Shown piece by piece: positions 1 through 10,704 of a stretch of DNA of 64,000 bases. Location of the stretch: the NCBI GenBank assembly GCA_905250075.1, contig CAJNOP010000538.1, positions 62,001 to 126,000 on the forward strand, written 5' to 3'. A model generated the notes under the pieces. The model saw nothing but the letters and a program-made list of their open reading frames with translations, did no database searches and was not told the origin of the DNA. Both the position numbers and the translations under genes were made by a program. Each line of letters begins with the position of its first letter. Position 1 is the stretch's first letter. The DNA comes from Rotaria sp. Silwood1. Taxonomy: Eukaryota > Rotifera > Eurotatoria > Philodinida > Philodinidae.

Positions 1-612
1 ATAAATATATTAAATTAAATATAAATATGTGAACGCGAAATTATTTAACTTCCAGAATGTGTATGAAATTTGACAATATATTTTAATCAAGTAGATTTTT
101 AGTTTTCCATAGTTTGATTTTGAAATTAGAAGTAATTCAATGTATTTTATTTCAAATAAAAATGAAAGAGAACAAAGATTTTCGATTGTAACATGTCAGA
201 TTAAAATAATGATGAATTTTTGGCCTTTGTTTTGTTTCTTTTCAAATAAATTGCTATTTCTAGATTCAAATTTTCAATAAAAAATGATGTTAATTATCAT
301 AAAGGATGAATAAAACATCGTATATTTTATTTTATTAGGTTTCTGCTTTTTTATTAATATTTGTGAATATATCAAATATTGGTGAAATTCTTCCAAAATA
401 CAAAGTATTGAAACAATATTTTGATGATAATCGCAGTAATATACTGTATTTTTGGTATCATTGTTATTGATTGCTATAAAAATTTATTGGGTGTGGGTGT
501 GGGTTGGCTCAGAGAAGACGAACACTCACACCCCACACCCACACCCTCCTTTTTTTCATTCTCAAGTTCTGGAACTAACTAAAATAAAATGTATTTATTT
601 ATAAATACAAAT
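1..612. other. AT-rich intergenic DNA with one telomere-like hairpin
   Basis: No gene is visible. The stretch is very AT-rich and unstructured except for the telomere-repeat hairpin at 488-548, which is listed separately. Confidence 0.5.
488..548. repeat. Interstitial telomere-like hairpin 1
   Basis: A G-rich arm of TGTGGG units is followed by a spacer of about 20 bp containing AGAAGAC, then a C-rich arm of CCCACA units. The arms are complementary, so the DNA can fold into a hairpin. TGTGGG is known as the telomeric repeat of bdelloid rotifers. The arrangement, G-strand then C-strand, is that of two telomeres joined head to head. Confidence 0.8.
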
Positions 613-828
613 CTATTTGTTTTTATCTACTAATGTAAATCCTTGTTCAGTATTATCAAGTGCAATTTTTAATGTTTGTAGTTGTTTTCTTTGTTGAATA
701 ATAAGTTCTTCAAGTTGTACAAGTTATGTTTCATATGTATTCTTCATTGGTATTTGTTCATTGAGTATATCTTCTTTAACATGTTCACTATCACGAAGAA
801 ATGCTGCATATGAATCACTGTGACAACT
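613..828 (-). pseudogene. Coding relic, coiled-coil-like C-terminal exon with one in-frame stop
   Basis: Read on the minus strand from 828 down to the TAG at 615-613, the sequence gives 72 codons in one frame, interrupted once by TAA at 726-724. The reading is rich in Glu, Gln, Lys and Leu and would form a helix or coiled coil (for example LEELIIQQRKQLQTLK). A possible splice acceptor (TTAG) lies at the upstream edge, so this looks like the last exon of a decayed gene. Codon use resembles the intact genes here. The family is not recognised. A telomere-like hairpin lies 65 bp beyond its 3' end. Confidence 0.4.
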
Positions 829-1769
829 AACGTTAGATGTTTTTTTCATATATGCTTAGAGATATGTAATAACAAACAATCGAATATTTTATTTAATTCA
901 TATCCTTTATAATTTCTCTTTTGAAAAGATTTCTAATCCAATGACATTACGTGTTATCTCTACAGATTATATACAGCTTCAGAGTCACAATAACTGTATG
1001 TTATGTATTTACTAGAAAAGAAAAAAGAAACACCGAAAGTAATAAACATCAACAGAAAAAATATCGAAAGTGCTATTCATATTGCTTCAGCGCACCCTTT
1101 TATCAACACTGTGTAAATAGTCGGCAGCAGTATTCGTATCTAGCACTTATATATGAATAGTGTGCACTTGAATGTTATTAATATCATTTTGATATATTCG
1201 TTTTCAACATTTGTTCGTTCTACCAAATTTATACATACCCAATAACCTTCTGTGCATTTTCTTTCTTTGATTGGAAGTTATGAAGAGATTTTACTGCAAT
1301 TTGCTAACGTGTTTGACAAGAGTTATTTCTAACGTTTTCCTGCGTAATAATATTTGAAACAGCTATTTTTTTATATGAAAAACTAACTAATCACTTCATT
1401 TTTGTGTCTATCAGCCATACACTGTTCGAACTACCACTCTACAAAAAACTATATCAACCGGGAGGTAATTTACATTCAAAACTCTATTAATAACCACAGA
1501 GATAAGTAAATCAAGTCTATTTCACGAGAATGGACGAACAGAACGCAAGAGATGAATTTTTTTTTGTTTTGTTTGTTCTTTCGGAAAAATATACTTGATT
1601 TACCATATCTGCACATCAATACATGAAAAATCCAATATTTTTTGTCATTTTTCAAAGAAAATTCCATGTTTTAGAAAAAATTCTGATTGAAAGCCGCTTG
1701 TCATTTGTCTATTTATAGTTGATTGCCTCGCTCATCTATATACATCTTCTATCGTTTCATTAGACAACA
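829..1769. other. Intergenic, nothing recognised
   Basis: AT-rich DNA with short open frames only. None has recognisable protein character or plausible splice partners. Confidence 0.4.
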
Positions 1770-3012
1770 ATGCAATATCAGTCAATTCTTCGATTCTTAT
1801 CGATATTAATAGTGTTACCATTAGTAACAAAAAGTTTTATTCTGTTTCATCATTGTCAAAATCGTGTAAAACGAACTACGACAGATGAATGTTGTGTTTC
1901 AGCTAAACTTAATGTTGGTGCTAAAAAATCGAATAATGGTCGAGATTTTTTTCGTCGATTATCAAGTCAATCTGATTCATATAAAGAAGTTAATCCTGAA
2001 AATATGTGTAATCTTATTCATTTTCTTATTCAAGAAGCATCACTCAACAATAAATCCGTTACATTCACTAAAGGTATATGAAGTTTCATTGAATAATTCT
2101 ATAATTATTTTTCTTATAGGTATGTTTGTTATTTTCGATTCGACAAATCAAATTTTTAACCAATTAATGAAAGCTAAAAGTGAACAAAAATCTGGCGATG
2201 AAGCGAAATATGCGGGTTATTTTGAACGTCTTAAACATATGGGTCATCAAGCTATTGATTATTTTTTTAAACATTTACTTAAAAAATCTGATCGAATCGA
2301 ATCGGATACATTCATTTATGTTCGAGGTGATGAAAGTTCTCATTATCATGGAGAACGAGGTTCAAAATGGGATCGAACACGTAATTATCCTGCATACGGA
2401 ATGGATATTCCTGGTGCTTGTATGTATCTTATTGACATAAACTTTTTTCTGAAGATTTCTTTTTCAGGTATGCCTAGTGGTTTTGGTCATATTCTTTTCG
2501 GTAGACTTCCTCCTATTCAAATTCATGGTAAATATGCTGGTGAACGTATTTATATAAAACCGGAATTATTTGGTATTCGTCAATTAAAACAATTTATTAA
2601 ACATGCCCAATCTTATTTTGAACATGTATCCCGACGATATGTATGCCAAATAAAAGAAATGCAGACGCAACCTGGTTGTTCAATAGAAGATGCATTTCGA
2701 GAAAATACGGATAAAAAATTATTAGAAAAATGGAGACAAGTTTTAACGACAATTCCATCTATATCGAATATTGACGAACAATATATGAAAAATGCAACGA
2801 AATATGGAATTGGTGAAATTGATCGACAATCAAAAGAATTAGAAGCTGCTGGTCATAGTGAAATAATTAAAGAATTTCGTGATGCGATGATTAAACAATA
2901 TGGACAAGATGATATCAGTGTACGAAAAGGTCGAGAAATTATATTTACAACACAAGGATTATCATATAGTCCATTGACATGTGAATTCTTAAGTGAAATG
3001 AAAACATGTTGA
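1770..3012 (+). CDS. Unrecognised protein of about 382 aa with hydrophobic N-terminus, 3 exons
   Basis: Exons 1770-2073, 2120-2419 and 2468-3012 join in frame across two short GT..AG introns (46 and 48 bp), giving about 382 residues. The second intron is a multiple of three without stops, so retention would still be readable. Residues 6-26 are hydrophobic (signal peptide or membrane anchor). The body has a striking segment: YVRGDES, then a His-Gly-Glu-Arg-Gly stretch, then PSGFGHILFGRLPP and a Tyr-Ile-Lys-Pro-Glu motif. The C-terminal third is charged and helical. I do not recognise the family and give no function. Codon use matches the other native genes. AATAAATAA about 30 bp past the stop could be the polyadenylation signal. 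No telomere-like or transposon sequence interrupts it. Confidence 0.75.
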
Positions 3013-3297
3013 TTTCATAGAATTTACTTTTGTTCCTTTTAAATAAATAATACTCATTCTAAATTTGGGACTATTCCTCTTAATTATTGAATTAGTGACA
3101 ATGAATATCTTAATGCAAGTGAGACAATTGTACGTATTTCTTATATTTCTAATTAATCGTATTGGGCAATCTTATTTATGTACTTAAGCCTGTGGTTTTA
3201 TTCTTGGAAGATCGTCAATTGATGAAAATTCATGTTTCTTGTTTCAAATAATTAAATTAAATTTAAATAATCTATTGATAAGTGTTTTTATTTTAGC

Positions 3298-3552
3298 CTA
3301 AATAATGTTTGTTGCATCCTTTATATTTTCGTAAACATCATTGTCGATTATTTTTTCTTCGACGTCGTTTACATGTTCTTATGTGTTCATTGCTATTTCT
3401 ATTCCTCCAAAATTTGCAGGCATTATCATTAGATTCCTGATGTTTTTCAATTCTTTTCTTGCTTTTCGTTCATTGGCATTCAAGTTTTATTTTTTAGGTC
3501 CTTGACGTCTTTTCATAAACGGATTGATTTGAGAAATAGCTTCTCCTTCCAT
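3298..3552 (-). pseudogene. Coding relic with two in-frame stops
   Basis: From an ATG at 3552-3550 the minus strand reads 84 codons in a single frame to TAG at 3300-3298, with stops only at 3489-3487 and 3381-3379. The reading has protein-like composition (INPFMKRRQGPKK, then a charged helical stretch, then MPANFGGIEIAM). The family is not recognised. Chance could give such a frame, but the uniform codon use and ATG start favour a decayed exon. Confidence 0.3.
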
Positions 3553-3677
3553 TATTGATGCCAGTTAAATCAATGCAATTTTTGTATTTATGACTATATC
3601 AGGTCAATTGATTGATTTCGTGGTTATACTTAGTTTTGAAGCTTCTGAATAAGAATTGTACACGATCATTTTTTACT

Positions 3678-3750
3678 TGAAGGTGTGGATGTGGGTATAC
3701 CTCTTGTGGTCATTCCCAACCACGCTCACACCCCATACCCACATCCTTCA
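3678..3750. repeat. Interstitial telomere-like hairpin 2
   Basis: The arms TGAAGGTGTGGATGTGGG and their complement close a spacer of about 35 bp. The terminal TGAAGG / CCTTCA is outside the telomere-like repeat but still paired. It lies about 215 bp upstream of the msrA-like start. Confidence 0.75.
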
Positions 3751-3965
3751 TGGAAGGAACGAACGGTATTTTTTTTCTTCTTTTTTGCAATTGCATTGTT
3801 TGCTTTCCTCAATTCTCGGCATGCAACAAATTGTAGATAAGCGGGAACTAGCGAGCAACAAAGATAACAAAGAGAGTGATGTGAGGCACACTATCTGCGC
3901 AGCACACCTTTATTCGCAGTGTATTTTTTTTTCTGCGCTGCACCACACAGTAATAGAACGAAAAT

Positions 3966-4481
3966 ATGTCAGAAGTGAATAAAGTTGGCTTGGAAATGGC
4001 TACCTTCGGTGCTGGTTGTTTCTGGGGAACGGAAAAATTCTTTCGCGATCAGTACGGAGACAATTTGGCTTCGGCTGTCGTCGGATACATGGGTGGCAAC
4101 TCAAAACCAACCTATGAAGATGTTCGCACTGGCACCACAAATCATGCTGAAGTTTTGCAAGTATCCTTCGAGCCGAAAAAAGTGGAATATAGTGACTTAG
4201 TTCGCTTTTTCTTTCGCATGCATGATCCAACAACGTTGAACCGCCAAGGCAGAAGCCAGGGCACTCAATACCGCTCGATTATCTTTACTCACACAAGAGA
4301 GCAGCAGATGATTGCGGAGCAAGTACGCGACGAAGTACAAGCTAGCGGAAAGGTCAAAGACCAGATCGTCACGCACATACAACCAGTCAATGATCTGCAG
4401 TTCTATATAGGCGAGCCTTACCATCAAAGATATCTGGACAAGAATCCAAATGGTTACTGCAGCCATAAACTATACTATTAG
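3966..4481 (+). CDS. msrA: Peptide methionine sulfoxide reductase A
   Basis: MsrA reduces the S-epimer of methionine sulfoxide in proteins and is part of oxidative-damage repair. This 171-residue intronless frame covers the usual catalytic domain. The GCFWGTE motif begins at residue 17, so the catalytic cysteine is Cys18. The family motifs around GYMGG, the Thr/Asn/His-rich NHAEV, the HDPT segment, and the C-terminal GEPYHQRYLDKNP are all present. No organelle targeting extension is visible before the domain, so a cytosolic enzyme is likely. A second cysteine near the C-terminus (GYCSHK) could act as resolving cysteine. The gene has no intron and is more GC-rich than its neighbours, so horizontal origin or retroposition is possible. 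The start is the only ATG before the conserved Cys that keeps the whole domain. Confidence 0.93.
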   Translation: MSEVNKVGLEMATFGAGCFWGTEKFFRDQYGDNLASAVVGYMGGNSKPTYEDVRTGTTNHAEVLQVSFEPKKVEYSDLVRFFFRMHDPTTLNRQGRSQGTQYRSIIFTHTREQQMIAEQVRDEVQASGKVKDQIVTHIQPVNDLQFYIGEPYHQRYLDKNPNGYCSHKLYY

Positions 4482-4793
4482 TGTTCTTTGAATGTCTCGA
4501 AATTTATAACAGTTTTATCCAGTGCAACATAGTCACACGAAGCTTAATAATTGCATTCATGAAATAAATAGTAGAGTGAAATTTGATAGAACTCAAACAT
4601 AATTTCAAAGCATCATATGCATTCATAGAAGTACACGTGGTCTAGTAGTACCTCTGCATATTGTATAGTTGGACGAAAGATAACGAAACTCAGTAATCAA
4701 CACAAATTATGATTGCTCTCTGGTCTTTATAACAAGATGTTACTTGACTTTACTAAGTAGAATTGTCTCAGTCTTTAATTTCTGGATATACTC

Positions 4794-5413
4794 ATGTAAA
4801 AAAATTTGGATTAAGAATCAGATTAAAAAGCTTGTTAGCGCAGCCCCTTTGGGCCTGAAATGTGGAACTCACATATCTCCTTTGGTTTCATTATACTAAT
4901 GACAAAATACCCAATATTTTAAATCTCCAAAAGATAATAGTTCTTTTCTAAAGATAATCGATTATTAGAAAATGATATATTTTTATCTCTCAATTTCGAA
5001 GAGAATTCTTTTTTCACGAAGTTGCCAAGGTCTGCAATGGGGGTATGTCTGTAATATTCTCTTTCCCGTTGCTATGTGTCTGTAATGGGGTGGGGGAGGG
5101 GGAGCCGCCAACCTCGAACTGAAAACTTACACTCACTATTTTCTTCGAAAACATACGCGAGTCCCACAAAATCGATTATAATCGATTTTTCAGCCTTACA
5201 AAGATAGATTTCATTTGATTTTGATTTTTTTAAAATCTATTTTAATCGATTATTATAATTTTTGTACTCAATATATTAAAACAGATTTTTAAAAAAACCA
5301 AAATCAAATGAAATCTATCTTTGTAAGGCTGGAAAATCGGATGAAAATCGGATTATAATGGTGCCATTATAATTGATTTTTAATCTGATTCTTAATCCAA
5401 ATTTTTTTACATG
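4794..5413. mobile_element. Foldback (MITE-like) element with 37-bp terminal inverted repeats
   Basis: The 37-bp arm at 4794-4830 (starts CATGTAAAAAAATTTGG) is repeated in reverse complement at 5377-5413. A second inverted pair, 5191-5236 and 5286-5332 (CAGCCTTACAAAGATAG), is nested inside. No coding sequence lies within. It is a non-autonomous element, and no clear target duplication was found. Confidence 0.8.
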
Positions 5414-5588
5414 GGTACTACCCATAAATGCATAACCCTTTATCAATATGATTTCAATATGACAGTTTCTCATCTTTATTGTATCTTCGAGTTCTAAATC
5501 ATCTTTTTGCTTCCTTTGGGCGCCCAAAATAGCTTGCCGAGTACTCGCTTCAGGTTGATGAAAAAAAGAATAAAAGGGTATCGGAGAA

Positions 5589-5817
5589 GTGTGAATGTGG
5601 GTGTCCACGAGCTCCGCATTCAGGGTGTGGGTCACTGTGGGGTGTTGGTGTCGGTGTGTGTGAGGGTGGGTGTGAATGTAGCTATGTGTGATGGTAAATG
5701 TGAATGTAGAGATGATCTGAATAATGGCAGCTACACCCACACCCAATCCCTCACACCCAGCCGAATCCACACGGACATCCACACCCACACCCCACACCCA
5801 CACCCACCCACGCCCTC
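5589..5817. repeat. Large interstitial telomere-like repeat patch 3
   Basis: This is the longest patch in the window. A degenerate G-rich half (GTGTGGGT, GTGAATGT variants) runs to about 5715 and a C-rich half (CACACCCA variants) follows to 5817. Open frames across it are only low-complexity Thr/His/Pro or Val/Gly translations of the repeat and are not genes. Confidence 0.8.
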
Positions 5818-6438
5818 TAGCGGCACACTAAAAATAAATATGCATAATCGAAAAACATTTATGCTCATCATGTGATTTTATCGTAGTTATATTTCAATTA
5901 GTTTTTTATATTGACTTCTATTATTGAAACAACTTACATTCATTAATATTATAGTATTCCTTGTCATTACTTTCTTGAATGTTATTTTCTACTGTTTAAA
6001 ATATGATTAACTTATGATGTTTTCATGGAAAGAGTAGAACGAGAAAACTCTGAAGTCAAGAATGTTTTTTGTTGAGAAAAATTATCTAAAATATAGTTTT
6101 GAGAAAATGTTAAGATATGAATCATCTATTCCGGGTGGAATATTCTTTTGTTGTAGCACACCTGTATAGACCGTGCACTATGCATGCCAGATTAAAGATC
6201 TAACTGGGCATCCTGTTATGACGAGGCAGTGTAAAAGTGAGAGAGTTCTAAATATTCGTAGGTAACTGCTTTCGTTACTTGATAGTCCATTTACGTTCAT
6301 TGTCCGATCTTTGTAACGTAGTCTTCTCTGTAGTACACAGCGCAAGCGAAAGGAAGCACTCGTAGTCATGCGCATGTATAAGTGCATGGATTCCCTAACT
6401 AACAAGAAAGAAGTGGATAGCAATCCAAGCCAATTTAT

Positions 6439-6651
6439 TCAGCAAGTGAGAACAACAACAAAAAAAGAAGACAACTTCTGTTTCGCCATGTTAGTACCTC
6501 TCATGACGTTTTTAATATTACGATGTAATGTATACACTCCACCAGTGTTGGCGTAAGAAGCATCCAACTCTGGATGAGTCAAAGGGAGAGCTTCTTCTTT
6601 GATTTTATGTACTTTATATTGAAACTCAAGTGCTTTCAAGTAGCTACTCAT
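6439..6651 (-). pseudogene. Tetratricopeptide-repeat coding relic
   Basis: The minus-strand reading begins YLKALEFQ, continues to LPLTHPELDASYANTGGVY, and then loses similarity. This matches the TPR/kinesin-light-chain-like unit (KALEIQ ... HPDLA.SY.NIG.VY) that is common in large bdelloid TPR families. Only about one and a half repeats remain. An adjoining minus-strand frame at 6648-6923 has no recognisable domain. I read this as a decayed fragment, not a working gene. Confidence 0.5.
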
Positions 6652-6991
6652 GTCGTAATATAGTTGATTTGTGCTGAGTATATTGTCTTACTATTTAAAA
6701 TAGAAGGAATTGATTGTTGACCTTGAATACTTTGCCGATAGCACTTTTGATGAAAAGATGGTTGAACACTACGAGCTCGTGTAAATTCGATAAATTGATA
6801 GCAATGCCACAGCATGGAAGAATTTTGAACTAATGAACGAAGCAGACCTTCTCGTTGTTCCATATCGCTGTCATTATCATACATTATTGATTGAGAATTA
6901 TATTGCTGATGTTGTTCATTCATACCTATTTATTTGAATTAACTTGAGTTGTACGAATGTAACTCTTCGATCTATTCATTTTGAACATATA

Positions 6992-7549
6992 GGGTGTCCA
7001 GTAAGTAACTCCACAAAGAAAAAGTTGAATATCTCCATTATGGCTCGACCAAACGGGCTCATTTTTTTACCAAGGATAGAGGTATGTTTACACTTCAAAT
7101 TCATACGGACAAGATTAGTGAGAACTTCTGCTAAGTACTACTATTGACCTCAACAAGAAAAATTTTACTTGTCACAGATAGGAAAAGAAAATAATATACT
7201 TACCATAGGTTCTCACTAGTCTCGTTTGTATGGATTTGGAGTGTTCACATGCCTCTATCTTTGGTAAAAAAATCAGCACGTTTGCTCGAGCCGCAATGGA
7301 GATATTCAATTTTCGTTTTGGATAAAGTGACTTTTGCACCATTCTGTATATTGTTTTTCCCTAGCTGTGAAAAGTAAAATTTTCTTGTTGAGGTCAATAG
7401 TAGTACTTAGCAGAAGTTCTCCCTAATCTTGTCCGTATGAATTTGAAGTGTGAACATACCTCTATCCTTGGTAAAAAAATGAGCCCGTTTGGTCGAGCCG
7501 TAATGGAGATATTCAACTTTTTCTTTGTGGAGTTACTTACTGGACACCC
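6992..7549. mobile_element. Tc1/mariner-like foldback element, GGGTGTCC termini, TA duplication
   Basis: The long arms (about 190 bp, 6992-7180 and 7360-7549) are near-perfect reverse complements that start GGGTGTCCAGTAAGTAAC and end GGACACCC. TA dinucleotides flank both ends (6990-6991 and 7550-7551). A third, diverged copy of the right arm lies at about 7203-7330, so the element has grown by internal duplication. It has no transposase gene. Confidence 0.85.
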
Positions 7550-8390
7550 TATATACTTACTTATCATATTCGTCTGAAAGCTTGTGTGTCAACGTTGTGT
7601 GATACATTTAGCTCATGCACAGTCATTCATATACGTGTAATGATTGCGCATTATATTTTAATAAAATATAGTATTTGCTTCATAGGTAAGTATATTATCG
7701 TCGTTTTGCTTGTTTTGTCCTACGTCATGCGAACAGCATAATCAACAGCCATACGATGTAAACACAATCAACATTAACATGTGCGAAATACCACACATTC
7801 ATCAATTTCTTTCACCATCGTGCACTGGAGTGACGTAATAGTGAGTTATTACTGGTGAAACTTTGCTGCTTCATTCGATAATCAAGGTTGAATACCATTC
7901 TCAAAATCTACTTTCAAAAATAGGCAGATCAGTCGATTTGAATCGTAGTTTGAATTTCATTTCTTACTGCAAAGACCGTATGAGTTTTAATCACAGTTCC
8001 AATTCAAATTTCCGTCAATGAAATATATTTAGATGCACTAACAATGAAGAATACGAGTTCATGGATCAACTTCTTTGAATTTATTTAAAAGAACTAGGGA
8101 ATATTTTAGACTGGTTTTTAGTCCATTATTAACATAGATGAAGCATAGAAAATACAACATTTTTTATGTGTAACTATTTTCTTCTTTTATTTTTGCTCTT
8201 GTTCTTTCCTTTAACATTGTAATACCAAGGTAACAAACGTTTACTTGTTAATGGCAACGTTAAAGTAAAGAACAAGAAGAAAAAGAAAAAGAAAAGAATA
8301 GTTCTACATAAAAAAACGTTGTATTTTTTACGTGTCATTTGTGTTGATAATAGACTTGAGTTCATTCAAATATATTTCATTGAACCAAGG

Positions 8391-8977
8391 CAGAGGCAGC
8401 GAAAGAATTTTGTGAATGCTGGATCTAAGCTTCAGAGCATGGGGCCCAAATGAAACTTATGGATGATGATATTAGACCCAAATGATGAGCTTATATGAAA
8501 AACATTTTTCGATTAGTGTTTGCAAAAAAAACTTTTTTTTCCTGAGCCTCATCTGGATGTTTCTTTTCCTGTTATTAGTATTCCGTGTTTAGAGTTTAAT
8601 AGTAAACTACATCGAATTTCATCAATAGATTTCAAATTTCATCTAAAAATATGCAACCGTTCAGGAGTTATAACGTTTTGAGTTTTTGCTAAAATTTCAG
8701 CAACATGTAGCAAATTTTTAAAACGTTATAACTTCTGAACGGTTGCATATTTTTAGATGAAATGTGACATCTATTGATGAAATTCGATGTAGTTTACTAT
8801 TAAATTCTAAAAAACGGAATACTAATAACAGGAAAAGAAATATCTAGGTGAGGCTCAGGAAAAAAAATTTCTTTTTGCAAACACTAATCGGAAATTTTTT
8901 TTCATAAAAGCTCACCATTTGGGTCCCATTCTCTGAAGCTTAGATCCAGCATTCACAAAATTCTTCCGCCGCCTCTG
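8391..8977. mobile_element. hAT-like foldback element with 8-bp target duplication
   Basis: The termini begin CAGAGGC(A/G)GCG and continue as a matched arm through the GAATGCTGGATCTAAGC segment. The two halves are inverted copies for nearly their whole length. Flanks AACCAAGG (8383-8390) and AGCCAAGG (8978-8985) match at 7 of 8 positions, which fits the 8-bp duplication of hAT elements. There is no coding capacity. Confidence 0.8.
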
Positions 8978-9672
8978 AGCCAAGGGTATGAATGTGAGTG
9001 TAAGTATGGGGAGAAGAGAATCTCGATAGCACATCCAGACCCCGTACTAGTGTTTTTAACTTCCAAAATGAGTATATAAATCGTGTTTCATAAATTCTGA
9101 GCTTCGACAAAAGCTAGATTATATATAGACAAAGAAAGATCGCTAAATAAATGTAACTATATGAGTTTTGAGTAGACAGTTCGATATTTCAAACACATCT
9201 TATTGACGGACATCATCTCTCTTAACAATAGTAATATAAGTATAAGGAGTATGATCACCAAATTTTCCAAAACGGCTAGTAATTTTTTTAAGATTTTTAA
9301 TACTATGGTGAATACATTTGTACAAAGAATACTGTTTATTCAGTATACAAAACGCTGACTGATGATCTGAATAGTGGTTCACGAATCATCTTTACTAAAC
9401 AATTAAGGCGATTATACATTGGTGTCTATTATTGTATTATTCTGTGTAAAACTGTATTCAGAGTATTATTAAAAATTCTAAAAAGAAAACTGCTCGTCGA
9501 TTACAAAAACTTGATAATTATGCTTCTCGTGTCTATATTACTAGTATAAAGAGAGAGAGATATTGTCAACCAATATGTCGATTAAGTTTTGTCGAAGCTC
9601 AGAACTTACTAAACATCCTTTATTGCATTGTCTTATCAAATTAATAGCTGTACTTCAATTTTAGAATTGATC

Positions 9673-10515
9673 ATGCTCGTGATGCGTAGTTTTTTTATTC
9701 TTTTATTTGTAACTCTTTTCGTCGGTGTCCTCGTCTTGGACTGGTATCTTGCTGGTACAATACCATGGTCTCGCTATGAATCGAGTACACAACAGTCGAT
9801 CGATGGTGTACCTTTTTGTGAACATGATAGATCACAGAATTTTTTACGTGAAAGAGTCAATTCACTGTCCGATTTTAGTTTTCTCGGTGTCGGATTTTAT
9901 ATGCTTGTTCAATCAATTGAAACAAAATCAAATAGTCTTACAAAAACAATAATTTTATCCGTAATAAATGGACTGACCAATTGTGTACATGCATTTGGAT
10001 CATGGCTTAATCATGCATGTCGATGTCAATTCGGACATCGACTTGATGTAACAGGCATGTGGCTTGTCACATCGTTCATTACACTTTATAGCGTTATGCA
10101 ACACATACGCATTGAAAATAAAAAAGTTACTCTTTTTCTGTTTACATTTATGTTTCTTCTCATTGCTTACATATTCTGGCATGCCAGTGATGTCTATTAT
10201 CCGAAATCATACGATAACAGAGAAAAAATATTAGTAATAGGATGTATTATTATGTTTCTTATTTCTGAATTTGTCTATATGAAATTTTCAAAAATGAAAA
10301 AAAAACAAATGAAATTACTTGGTTTTGGTTTAACGATGATTTTAATAGGTGGACTTTGTGGACATTTGGATGCAACAAAAATTATTTGTTGACCTAAATC
10401 CTGGTTTCAACTACATGCTTTGTGGCATATTTGTGCTGCGTGCTCAGTACTCTGCGCATACGAATACTTTAGATGCGAAAACAGTGAAATTGTTAATCTT
10501 GATCATCTTGATTGA
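9673..10515 (+). pseudogene. Ceramidase/CREST-like multi-pass membrane protein interrupted by one TGA
   Basis: The frame from ATG 9673 encodes a multi-pass membrane protein with the conserved histidine pattern of the alkaline ceramidase/CREST hydrolase superfamily: NSLSDFSFLGVGFY, then HAFGSWLNHACRCQFGHRLDVTGMW, then at the C-terminus HALWH. About six to seven hydrophobic helices are visible. The frame is stopped by TGA at 10390-10392, but the same frame continues for 40 codons through PKSWFQLHALWHICAA, which carries the last metal-binding histidines of the family, to TGA 10513-10515. The AATAAA right there could serve polyadenylation. Without the tail the enzyme should lack metal ligands. 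This is either a very young pseudogene, an assembly error, or a readthrough case. There is no intron. Substrate specificity cannot be told from the sequence. Confidence 0.75.
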
Positions 10516-10644
10516 ATAAAAAATCGCGGTTGTTTTTTATTTTTGTCAAGTCGTACTAATCACTGTATTCTATTCTTCACAGACCATTTCAAAAGTATCA
10601 TTTGAAATTTGGATATTGTCTTCTTAAGTGACATTCCTATATAC

Positions 10645-10704
10645 GGATGTGGATGTGGGGTGTGAGTGTGTGTAGACTAAGGAAAGGTATATACTTACAC
10701 CCTT
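10645..10704. repeat. Interstitial telomere-like hairpin 4
   Basis: A G-rich arm (GATGTGGATGTGGGGTGTGA) precedes a short core with AGAC, followed by a reduced C-rich arm (TTACACCC). It sits 130 bp past the end of the broken ceramidase-like gene. Confidence 0.6.

Larger units (their letters stand above)
4482..9672. other. Accessory intergenic region of foldback elements and relics
   Basis: No intact gene is visible over 5.2 kb. The stretch contains foldback elements at 4794-5413, 6992-7549 and 8391-8977, a telomere-like repeat patch at 5589-5817, and a TPR-like coding relic at 6439-6651. The rest is AT-rich and unassigned. Confidence 0.6.

Noticed and set aside
5315..5875. Long open frames on both strands (162 and 122 codons)
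   Set aside because: They translate telomere-like repeat and foldback sequence into Thr/His/Pro or Val/Gly strings. No domain, no splice partners.
10390..10392. TGA as selenocysteine in the ceramidase-like gene
   Set aside because: The family is not known as selenoprotein and I could not recognise a SECIS-like structure downstream. Kept only as something to test.
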